Assembly (NCBI GenBank): GCA_946481465.1
Contig: CAMLOC010000267.1
Location: 1-5,840 of the forward strand
Origin: an uncultured Shinella sp.
Lineage (GTDB): Bacteria > Pseudomonadota > Alphaproteobacteria > Rhizobiales > Rhizobiaceae
Direction: 5' to 3'
DNA length: 5,840 nt
In this document: in pieces, positions 1 to 5,174 of the stretch
How the letters are laid out: every line of letters starts with the position of its first letter
Position numbering within the stretch: position 1 is the stretch's first letter
Translations under genes and position numbers: made by a program
Notes under the pieces: model-generated
The model's input: only the letters and a program-made list of their open reading frames with translations
The model's database searches: none
Told to the model about the DNA's origin: nothing

Positions 1-20
1 TTTCCATTTGTACAATAATT

Positions 21-51
21 ATCAAAAAGCCGTTGATGGCATCAAAAAACC
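21..51. repeat. Operator-like cluster of direct and inverted repeats
   Basis: ATCAAAAAGCC at 21-31 recurs as ATCAAAAAACC at 41-51, with one mismatch and a 20-bp period, about two helical turns. Between them TTGATG (33-38) and CATCAA (40-45) form a perfect 6-bp inverted repeat around one central base, and ATCAA (21-25) also mirrors TTGAT (33-37). The cluster overlaps the proposed -35 element, as expected for a regulator-binding site. The symmetry is directly visible; the operator role is inferred. Confidence 0.35.
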
Positions 52-60
52 AACTATAAA
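33..60 (+). promoter_or_regulatory. Candidate sigma70-type promoter
   Basis: TTGATG (33-38) and TATAAA (55-60) are separated by 16 bp, close to the housekeeping -35/-10 pattern. It is the best such pair in the non-coding left end. A start near 67 would leave a leader of about 310 nt before the GTG at 377, or could serve an untranslated RNA. AT-rich sequence yields such matches by chance, so this is only a candidate. Confidence 0.3.
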
Positions 61-70
61 GACGCTCCAA

Positions 71-89
71 GTGAACTTTAAAGATTCAC
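71..89. repeat. Near-palindrome around CTTTAAAG
   Basis: GTGAA (71-75) and TTCAC (85-89) flank the 8-bp palindrome CTTTAAAG (76-83), with one extra A (84) breaking perfect symmetry. It lies just downstream of the proposed promoter, where an operator or an early RNA hairpin could act. No T run follows, so it is not a terminator. Only the symmetry is certain. Confidence 0.35.
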
Positions 90-100
90 GAGGGGGTCAG

Positions 101-134
101 GCGCTGGAACTGGGTGGATTTACAGCCGCTTTTT
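101..134 (+). terminator. Weak terminator-like hairpin with T5
   Basis: GCGCTG (101-106) can pair with CAGCCGC (123-129), giving six pairs with one bulged C and a 16-nt loop. TTTTT follows at 130-134. It could end a transcript entering from the left or a short RNA from the promoter at 33-60. The stem is short and bulged, so the call is weak. Confidence 0.22.
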
Positions 135-292
135 CGTACAGCCGGATATCCCCAAGCATTCCAGAGAAACCGTCGGCAGATCTCAAGGAAGGTCAGCGGC
201 GGTCTTCACGCGTACGTCCGATCCGATAGCAACGACGGAGCCGGGCGCAGTTCAGTACATGAGAAAGTGGTTCGGCGGGCTTCGATAGTTGT

Positions 293-310
293 CAGCCGGC
301 GCTGCTTTTT
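293..310 (+). terminator. Weak terminator-like hairpin with T5
   Basis: CAGC (293-296) and GCTG (301-304) form a 4-bp GC-rich stem with loop CGGC, followed by C and TTTTT (306-310). The stem is shorter than in most intrinsic terminators. If real, it would end a transcript of about 240 nt starting near 67, or act as a pause site in the leader of the PAS gene. Confidence 0.2.
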
Positions 311-366
311 AGCATGTTTCGCGCCGTCATGGGCGGGGCATGTCGGCCAAATTCGAGCAACTGCCT

Positions 367-370
367 GAGG
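367..370 (+). promoter_or_regulatory. Ribosome binding site deciding the GTG start at 377
   Basis: GAGG lies six bases ahead of the GTG at 377. An in-frame TAG occupies 374-376, directly before that GTG, so translation cannot begin further upstream. The next in-frame ATG (428-430) has no comparable purine tract in front of it. The combination favours the GTG start. Confidence 0.55.
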
Positions 371-376
371 TCGTAG

Positions 377-823
377 GTGTTCAAGATAATCAAGACTGAT
401 CTCTCGTCGCCCTTTCTGCCGGGCTCGATGGGGTTCGACGAGACGGACAACGAGCTGCTCACGCAATATTGCGTGACGGAGCGCTGGACCGGCGATCTTT
501 CCAACGGCCTCTTCACGCTGGGCGACAAGGCGGCGCAGGCGCACGGCCTGCCGCAGCGCGCCTGCGGCCTCCTGAACCTCATCCGCTGCTACGAGCCGCT
601 CGACCGCACGCGCGTGCTGGAGCTTTTCGAGCAGGCGGCGGCCTCCTCCTCGTCCTTCTGCTTCTCCACGACCATCCATCTCGACGGCGCGCCGCGCCAG
701 CCTGTGTTCTGCGTCGGGGAATCGACGGGCCTCGAGGAGAAGTACGCCGGCTCCATCATCGGCGTCTTCATATTCCCCCGCTTCCAGATCGACCTCGCGG
801 GACGGCGCTTCAAGCGGCAGTAA
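377..823 (+). CDS. Small stand-alone PAS-like domain protein (148 aa)
   Basis: I do not recognise a named gene. The 148-residue product reads as a single PAS_3-like fold. Residues ~35-60 (W37-T-G-D-L-S-N-G-L-F-T-L-G-D, then A-H-G-L-P) match the opening strand and helix. C71-Y-E-P-L-D-R-T-R-V at 71-80 matches the 'hP.DR..V' segment, and residues ~93-135 match the closing strands ending in I-I-G-V-F-I-F. There is no signal peptide, membrane segment, kinase, GGDEF, EAL or DNA-binding part, so it has input-type architecture only. Five cysteines (32, 63, 71, 95, 112) are notable for a small soluble protein. The start is GTG with GAGG six bases upstream; ATG at residue 18 is the alternative. It is convergent with the c-di-GMP gene, 54 bp apart. 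A role as a soluble PAS partner or sensor is inference. The PAS fold is moderately secure, the function unknown. Confidence 0.75.
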   Translation: MFKIIKTDLSSPFLPGSMGFDETDNELLTQYCVTERWTGDLSNGLFTLGDKAAQAHGLPQRACGLLNLIRCYEPLDRTRVLELFEQAAASSSSFCFSTTIHLDGAPRQPVFCVGESTGLEEKYAGSIIGVFIFPRFQIDLAGRRFKRQ

Positions 824-868
824 GGGGCAGCGACCTCGTTTGCGACGAGATGCCTTCCCCCTCTGCCC
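824..868. terminator. Possible shared terminator structure between convergent genes
   Basis: GGGCAG (825-830) can pair with CTGCCC (863-868). Inside that arm lies a perfect 5-bp hairpin, CTCGT (835-839) with ACGAG (845-849), around loop TTGCG. It sits in the 54-bp gap between two genes that converge, where a bidirectional terminator is expected. There is no T run on either strand, so an intrinsic terminator is not well supported. It may only be a 3'-end stabilising structure. Confidence 0.28.
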
Positions 869-877
869 TGCCGAGCC

Positions 878-3676
878 TCAGGCCGCCTCGCTCGTCTCCG
901 AACCCGGGCGGATGTTCTCCACCGGCATCGGACGGCCGAGGAAATAGCCCTGGGCCTCGTCGCAACCCTCGTCGAGCAGGATATCGAGCTGGCTGCGCGT
1001 TTCCACGCCCTCCGCCAGAACCGGCACGCGCAGCGTCTGGCCGAGCGCCAGGATGGCGCGGATGATGGCCTTCGCCTCGGGGCTCGCCTCCACCTCGCTC
1101 ATGAAGCTGCGGTCGAGCTTGATCTTGTCGAAGGGGAAGGCGCGCAGGGTTTCGAGCGACGAATAGCCCGTGCCGAAATCGTCGATGGCGATGGTGACGC
1201 CGAAGGCCTTGATGCGGCGGAGCGTCTGGAGGGCGCGCTCCTTGTCGCCGATGATGGTCGATTCGGTGATTTCCAGCTCCAGCCGGTGCGGGCTGAGGCC
1301 CGTATCGAGGAGCACCCGGTGCACGAGGTCGGCGACGTCGGCATTGCCGAGCTGCACCGGTGACAGGTTGACGGCGATCTTGTGCTCGTTGTCCCAGGTG
1401 ACCGCCTCGCGGCAGGCTTCGCGCAGCACCCATTCGCCGATCGGCAGGATGGCGCCGCATTCCTCCGCGATCGGGATGAAATCGCTCGGCGGGATGGTGC
1501 CGCGCACGGGGTGGTGCCAGCGCAGCAGCACCTCAAAACCGATCGTCTCGCCGGAATTGACCGCCTTCTGCACCTGGTAGTGCAGCTGCAGTTCGTTGCG
1601 CTCCACCGCCTGCCACAGGTCGTTGGCGATGAGGCGGCGGCTGCGGGCGGCCTCGTCCATCGAGACCTCGTAGAAGCAGACCCGCTCCGTCAGCGCCTCC
1701 TTGGCGCGGTACATGGCAAGGTCGGCATTGTTGAGGAGGGCTTCGAGATTGTCGGCATCCTGCGGATAGATCGCGACACCCAGGCTCGCACCGGGCTTGA
1801 TATCGTAGCCGTCGATGCGGATCTCCTCGTGCAACGAGGCTTCCAGCCGCTGAATGAAGTCGTGCAGTTCGCCGACATCCTCGAAGCGCTTGGCGGCGGC
1901 GAACTCGTCGCCGCCGAAGCGCGCCACCGTCTCGTCCGCCTGAAGGCAGGCCTGCATGCGTTTCGACAGGGTCGTCAGAACCTCGTCGCCCGCCGCGTGG
2001 CCGCGCGTGTCGTTGATTTCCTTGAACTTGTCGAGGTCGATGCCGATCGCCGCCACCTTGCTGCCGGACCGGCGCGCCGAATCGAGATCGGCCTCCAGGC
2101 GGTTGTTGAAGCTCGCGCGGTTCGGCAGGCCCGTCAGGCTGTCGTGGCGGGCGAGGAAGGAGATCTGCTCCTCCGAGCGCAGGCGCTCGGAAATATCCTC
2201 ATAGGTCGCGACCCAGGCGCCGTCCGGCAGCGTGCGGTAGCGCAACTGCACGGAAATGCCGTTCGACAGCTTCTCGACGATCACGCCGCCGTCATTGGCA
2301 AGGATCGCGGCGCGGCGGCGGGCATACATGTCGCGCGCCCGCGGTTTCCAGACCTCCGGATCGACGAAGACGTCGGCGACCCCCTGGTCGACGATCTCGC
2401 GCAGCGTCATGCCGGGGCGGATGCGGTCCTCCGGGAAGCCGAAGAGCTCGCTGTAGCGTTTGTTGGCGAGCAGCAGGCGCTCGTCCTTGTCGAACAGGCA
2501 GAGGCCCTGCGACATGTTCTCCAGCGCAAGGTCGAGGTTCTTCGTCACCTCGGCTAGGCGGTCGGCATCGGCCTTTTCCTTCGTCACGTCCTTGGTGATC
2601 TTGGCATAGCCGACCAGCGTGCCGCCCACATCGTAGATGGCGTCCAGCACCACATTGGCCCAGAAACGCGAGCCGTCCTTGCGGTAGCGCCAGCCCTCGG
2701 TCTCGAACTTGCCCTCCTGCCGCGCGATGGCCAGCGCCCGCTCCGGCGCGCCGGCCGCCCGCTCCTCCTCGCCGTAGAAATGCGAGAAATGCCGGCCGAC
2801 GATCTCGTGCGCCTTGTAGCCCTTGTTGCGCTCGGCCCCCTCGTTCCAGTTGGCGACGCGGCCGTCCGGGTCGAGCATGTAGATGGCGTAATCCTTGACG
2901 CCCTGCACCAGCATGGCGAACTGGCGCGTGCTTTCGCTGGCGGCAAGTTCGGCCTGCCGGGCGAAGACGGCGGCCGTCAGTCCCGTGAAGAGCAGCGAGA
3001 AGGCGACGACGGCGATCAGCGGCGCCATCAGGCCCACCGACAGGATCGTGTCGTCGCTCACCGGCATCAGGCCGGGCGTGACCGTCACCGCGGCCATGCC
3101 CGTGAAATGCAGCGCGACGACGCCAAGCGCCATCAGCAGCGTGGCGAGCGCCCGGTCGCCGACCCGCGCCTGCGGGCGCTTGCAGAAGACCAGCGACAGC
3201 GCCCCGAAGAGGCCGGCGCTGACGACCGATGCGGCCACATAGGTGAAATCCCAGTGGAGGGTTCCCGGCACCTCGAGCGCCGCCATGCCGATATAGTGCA
3301 TGGAGGTGATGCCGGCGCCCAGCAGCACGCCGCCCGCGATGGCGGCGCTTCGCCCGGCGATGCAGGTGGCGACCGCTAGGCCGATCGACGTGACGACGAT
3401 GGCGACGCCGAGCGAGATCAGCGTCAGCTCCATGTCGAAGCCCATGACGACGCCGGGATCGTAGGCCAGCATGGCGATAAAATGCGTCGCCCATATGCCG
3501 AAGCCGCTCGACGTGCCGGCCGCCCCCAGCCAGAGATTGCGCGCCATGCCGCCGGCAGCCTGCGCCCTCTGCGTCAGCGTGACCGCGACATAGCAGGACA
3601 GGAAGCAGATGAGGGCCGCGAGCAGGACAAGACGAAGGTCGTGCTCGACGGTCAGGCAGGTCAGGATGCGGAGCAT
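878..3676 (-). CDS. MHYT-PAS-PAS-GGDEF-EAL c-di-GMP diguanylate cyclase/phosphodiesterase
   Basis: Membrane protein of 932 residues that likely makes and/or breaks c-di-GMP in response to a membrane signal. Residues ~15-240 form seven hydrophobic helices with three MHYT-type motifs (H65-F-I-A-M69, M126-H-Y-I-G-M131, L189-H-F-T-G-M194); the family is proposed to bind copper and sense O2, CO or NO. PAS1 spans ~250-365 (W277, G328-W-R-Y-R-K-D-G335) and PAS2 ~380-497. The GGDEF domain (~500-665) has D547-x-D549, N555-D556, G559-H560 and intact GGDEF 588-592 (1901-1915), so cyclase activity is possible. The usual RxxD inhibitory site reads Q579-A-D-E582, so product inhibition there seems lost. The EAL domain (~685-920) has E715-V-L, N770, E802, D832-D833, K853, E889 and Q909. 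From N770 onward their spacings match active phosphodiesterases such as RocR as I recall them. The ATG is fixed by an in-frame TGA at 3683-3685; the ribosome site is weak (GGTGA). Relatives by architecture are YkoW, MucR and NbdA. The net activity in vivo is not visible. Confidence 0.95.
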   Translation of the reverse strand: MLRILTCLTVEHDLRLVLLAALICFLSCYVAVTLTQRAQAAGGMARNLWLGAAGTSSGFGIWATHFIAMLAYDPGVVMGFDMELTLISLGVAIVVTSIGLAVATCIAGRSAAIAGGVLLGAGITSMHYIGMAALEVPGTLHWDFTYVAASVVSAGLFGALSLVFCKRPQARVGDRALATLLMALGVVALHFTGMAAVTVTPGLMPVSDDTILSVGLMAPLIAVVAFSLLFTGLTAAVFARQAELAASESTRQFAMLVQGVKDYAIYMLDPDGRVANWNEGAERNKGYKAHEIVGRHFSHFYGEEERAAGAPERALAIARQEGKFETEGWRYRKDGSRFWANVVLDAIYDVGGTLVGYAKITKDVTKEKADADRLAEVTKNLDLALENMSQGLCLFDKDERLLLANKRYSELFGFPEDRIRPGMTLREIVDQGVADVFVDPEVWKPRARDMYARRRAAILANDGGVIVEKLSNGISVQLRYRTLPDGAWVATYEDISERLRSEEQISFLARHDSLTGLPNRASFNNRLEADLDSARRSGSKVAAIGIDLDKFKEINDTRGHAAGDEVLTTLSKRMQACLQADETVARFGGDEFAAAKRFEDVGELHDFIQRLEASLHEEIRIDGYDIKPGASLGVAIYPQDADNLEALLNNADLAMYRAKEALTERVCFYEVSMDEAARSRRLIANDLWQAVERNELQLHYQVQKAVNSGETIGFEVLLRWHHPVRGTIPPSDFIPIAEECGAILPIGEWVLREACREAVTWDNEHKIAVNLSPVQLGNADVADLVHRVLLDTGLSPHRLELEITESTIIGDKERALQTLRRIKAFGVTIAIDDFGTGYSSLETLRAFPFDKIKLDRSFMSEVEASPEAKAIIRAILALGQTLRVPVLAEGVETRSQLDILLDEGCDEAQGYFLGRPMPVENIRPGSETSEAA

Positions 3677-3798
3677 GAAGGATCACCGGAATGGGCTGCG
3701 AAGTGCCCCCACTCAGCCGGAGAACCCTAAAGAATGCATGAATTCAGATACGGCGATACCGGAAGGCCGCCTCCCACCTCGGTTCATGCTTAACAGAA

Positions 3799-3809
3799 GC
3801 CGAAACGGC
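3799..3809 (-). terminator. Weak hairpin downstream of the reductase gene
   Basis: On the minus strand GCCG-TTT-CGGC forms a 4-bp stem with a 3-nt loop, followed by the T-rich TTCTGTT, about 55 nt after the reductase stop codon. This could end the GST-reductase transcript. The stem is short and the T tract interrupted. The same bases also belong to the larger inverted repeat at 3802-3825. Confidence 0.22.
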
Positions 3810-3825
3810 ACAACTGTATCGTTTC
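3802..3825. repeat. Inverted repeat GAAACG-N12-CGTTTC
   Basis: GAAACG (3802-3807) and CGTTTC (3820-3825) are perfect 6-bp inverted arms whose centres lie 18 bp apart, consistent with a dimeric regulator's half-sites. The repeat sits about 125-150 bp before the MHYT gene start. Binding by a regulator is inference. Confidence 0.3.
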
Positions 3826-3864
3826 ATGACGAGAATGCCGCTCAACCCCTACGTAACGTCAGGT

Positions 3865-5082
3865 TCAGAGCGTCAGGGCCTTGAGGTCGGTCGCCGGATC
3901 TTCCAGCGCGGCGCGCTCCGGCGTGCGCCCCATCTCGATCAGCTTCTTGCCGACCACATAGGACTTGGCATCGTTGACCGCGTCGACGGCGATCAGCCGG
4001 CCCGCCCGGAAATACCATACGGAGACGCTGCCCTCGCGCGGGCCGGGGCGAACGAAGGTGTCGTCGAAGCCCATGCAGAAGCCGGCGATCTGCAGCTTGA
4101 CGTCGTACTGGTCGGACCAGAACCAGGGCTTCGGCACATAGGCCGCATCGCCGCCGGCAATGACGGCGGCGGCGGCCTCGGCCTGGTCGACGGCGTTCTG
4201 CACCGATTCGAGCCGCACGCGGCTGCCCTCGAAGGGCAGGACGGCGCAGTCGCCCATGGCGAAGATGGCGGGATCGGAGGTGCGGGCATGGCTGTCGACG
4301 ACGATGCCGTTTGCGACCTCAAGCCCGGCATCGCGCGCAAGCTGGTCGTTCGCCGCAACGCCGATGCCGGCGATCACCACGTCGACGGGCAGCACGAAGC
4401 CGTCGGAGAGTTCCGCGCCGGTGACGCGGCCGTTCTCGCCGATGAGGCGGACGAGGCCGGTCTTCTCGCGCACGTCGACCCCGCGCGCCGTATGGATCGC
4501 CTTGAGGATCGTGGCGGTCGCCGGCGAGGCGACGCGGGCGAGGATCCGGTCGGCCATCTCGATGACCGTGACATGCAGCCCCCTGCCCCGCGCGACCGCC
4601 GCCGCCTCCAGGCCGATATAGCCGCCGCCGACGACGAGCGCCCGGCGCCCCTCCTGCATTTCGAGGCCGAGGCGATCGGCATCGCGGTAGTCGCGCACGG
4701 TGAAGACGCCGTCGAGATCGCCGCCGATCTCGGCCGGCAGGCGGCGCGGGGTGGCCCCGGTTGCGAGCGCCAGCACGCCGTAATGCAGCGTCGCGCCGTC
4801 GCCGAGCGTCACCGTCTTCGCGGCGCGGTCGATGGCGGTCACCTCGGTCGCAAGGCGGATCTCGACATTGTTGTCCGCATACCAGGTCTCCGGGCGGAAC
4901 ATCAGCCGGGAAAGATCAGCCTCGCCGAGCAGGTATTTCTTGGAGAGCGGCGGGCGCTGGTAGGGATGGCTCGCCTCGGCGGCGACGATGGTGATCGGCC
5001 GCTCGTCCTTCAGCGCACGCAATTTGGCAACCAGGGCAAAGGCCGCCTGACCGCCGCCCGCAACAACCAGTCTTCCCGTCAC
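3865..5082 (-). CDS. FAD-dependent ferredoxin reductase (putidaredoxin reductase/BphA4 type)
   Basis: A 405-residue cytoplasmic flavoprotein that passes electrons from NAD(P)H through FAD to a small iron-sulfur protein such as a [2Fe-2S] ferredoxin, typically feeding an oxygenase or P450. The FAD-binding N-terminus has V-V-A-G9-G-G11-Q-A-A14, where the last usual Gly is Ala, and the family signature Y41-Q-R-P-P-L-S-K-K-Y50. The second dinucleotide fold has V150-V-G152-G-G154-Y-I-G157-L-E159 with acidic E175 at the strand end, which favours NADH. The C-terminal FAD contact is A275-M-G-D278-C, followed by E292-S-V-Q-N-A and the P319-W-F-W-S-D segment typical of this family. Length is normal (about 400-410). 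The start is GTG with GGAAG four bases upstream; no other in-frame start is available upstream. It follows the GST by 92 bp on the same strand, probably co-transcribed. No ferredoxin or oxygenase is in view, so the physiological partner is unknown. Confidence 0.93.
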   Translation of the reverse strand: MTGRLVVAGGGQAAFALVAKLRALKDERPITIVAAEASHPYQRPPLSKKYLLGEADLSRLMFRPETWYADNNVEIRLATEVTAIDRAAKTVTLGDGATLHYGVLALATGATPRRLPAEIGGDLDGVFTVRDYRDADRLGLEMQEGRRALVVGGGYIGLEAAAVARGRGLHVTVIEMADRILARVASPATATILKAIHTARGVDVREKTGLVRLIGENGRVTGAELSDGFVLPVDVVIAGIGVAANDQLARDAGLEVANGIVVDSHARTSDPAIFAMGDCAVLPFEGSRVRLESVQNAVDQAEAAAAVIAGGDAAYVPKPWFWSDQYDVKLQIAGFCMGFDDTFVRPGPREGSVSVWYFRAGRLIAVDAVNDAKSYVVGKKLIEMGRTPERAALEDPATDLKALTL

Positions 5083-5093
5083 GATGCTTCCAT
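5083..5093 (-). other. Four-codon mini-ORF overlapping the reductase start
   Basis: On the minus strand, ATG GAA GCA TCG TGA begins at 5093, 11 bases before the reductase GTG and out of frame with it. Its TGA shares bases with that GTG (GTGA). AAGGA stands four bases ahead of this ATG, a better ribosome site than the one serving the GTG. Ribosomes could translate the mini-ORF and restart at the GTG. The arrangement is visible; translation is not shown. Confidence 0.3.
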
Positions 5094-5120
5094 CCCGTCC
5101 TTGTTTCCCGAGAGGTAGCG

Positions 5121-5160
5121 CGCCGGAACCGGCGGCGTCAACTCATCGCCGCGCCGCCGG
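5121..5160 (-). repeat. Two overlapping inverted repeats between GST and reductase genes
   Basis: Read on the minus strand, CCGGCGGCG (5160-5152) pairs perfectly with CGCCGCCGG (5137-5129) across a 14-nt loop. Part of the second arm, CGCCGG (5134-5129), can instead pair with CCGGCG (5126-5121) across TT, in practice five pairs with a GTTC loop. The two structures are mutually exclusive. They begin 14 nt after the GST stop codon. No T run follows on the minus strand, so simple intrinsic termination is unlikely. An attenuation-like switch, an mRNA-stabilising 3' structure, or a chance result of high GC are all possible. Confidence 0.45.
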
Positions 5161-5174
5161 ATTCTTCGTTTGCG

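Larger units (their letters stand above)
1..376. other. Non-coding leader region, AT-rich at its left end
   Basis: No convincing gene is seen in this stretch. The short open frames on both strands have no recognisable domain, no good ribosome site and low-complexity Arg/Ser-rich translations typical of chance frames. The first ~90 bases are markedly AT-richer than the rest of the window. They carry a promoter-like pair (33-38 and 55-60), repeated ATCAA/TTGAT half-sites and a near-palindrome at 71-89. Two weak hairpins followed by T5 runs lie at 101-134 and 293-310. The region could be a long 5' leader of the PAS gene at 377, the end of an upstream unit, or a small RNA locus. The sequence alone does not decide between these. 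Confidence 0.5.
3677..3864 (-). promoter_or_regulatory. Intergenic control region upstream of the MHYT c-di-GMP gene
   Basis: This 188-bp gap lies between the reductase stop and the MHYT gene start, both on the minus strand, and is AT-richer than the flanking genes. It is the natural place for the promoter of the large gene, which suggests that gene is transcribed separately from the redox pair. I found no convincing -35/-10 pair. Visible structure includes GAAACG/CGTTTC inverted arms at 3802-3825, a GCCG/CGGC hairpin at 3799-3809, a GATAC-GGC-GATAC direct repeat near 3748-3760 and adjoining ATGCAT and GAATTC palindromes near 3735-3745. No gene is seen on either strand. Confidence 0.4.

Noticed and set aside
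106..138. GGAAC followed by CGTA, considered as an EcfG-type general stress promoter
   Set aside because: The spacer is 24 bp instead of about 16-17 and the second element is CGTA rather than CGTT.
8..368. Two short plus-strand open frames (73 and 84 residues) in the left leader
   Set aside because: No recognisable domain, Arg/Ser-rich translations and no purine tract ahead of the starts. The second ends inside the ribosome site region of the PAS gene.
206..679. 157-residue minus-strand open frame opposite the PAS gene
   Set aside because: Arg/Ala/Glu-rich shadow with no domain and no clear ribosome site. The plus-strand frame gives a PAS-like fold with a placed ribosome site.
1382..2557. 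391-residue open frame on the plus strand opposite the GGDEF/EAL gene
   Set aside because: It is fully antisense to a gene with intact catalytic motifs. The composition (His/Arg/Ala/Val-rich) and absence of any recognisable domain mark it as a shadow frame.
2292..3686. 464-residue minus-strand open frame overlapping the MHYT/PAS half
   Set aside because: Same strand but another frame. The Arg/His/Gly/Pro-rich translation has no hydrophobic helices or motifs, while the competing frame encodes the MHYT and PAS domains.
3826..5118. 430-residue open frame on the plus strand opposite the reductase gene
   Set aside because: It lies antisense to a clear flavoprotein with all family motifs. The translation is Arg/Ala/Asp/Gly-rich with no domain, the usual product of third-position GC bias on the opposite strand.
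5129..5160. The 9-bp hairpin as an intrinsic terminator of the GST gene
   Set aside because: On the minus strand it is followed by TTCCGGCG rather than a T run. The T-rich side lies on the plus strand, where no gene needs ending.
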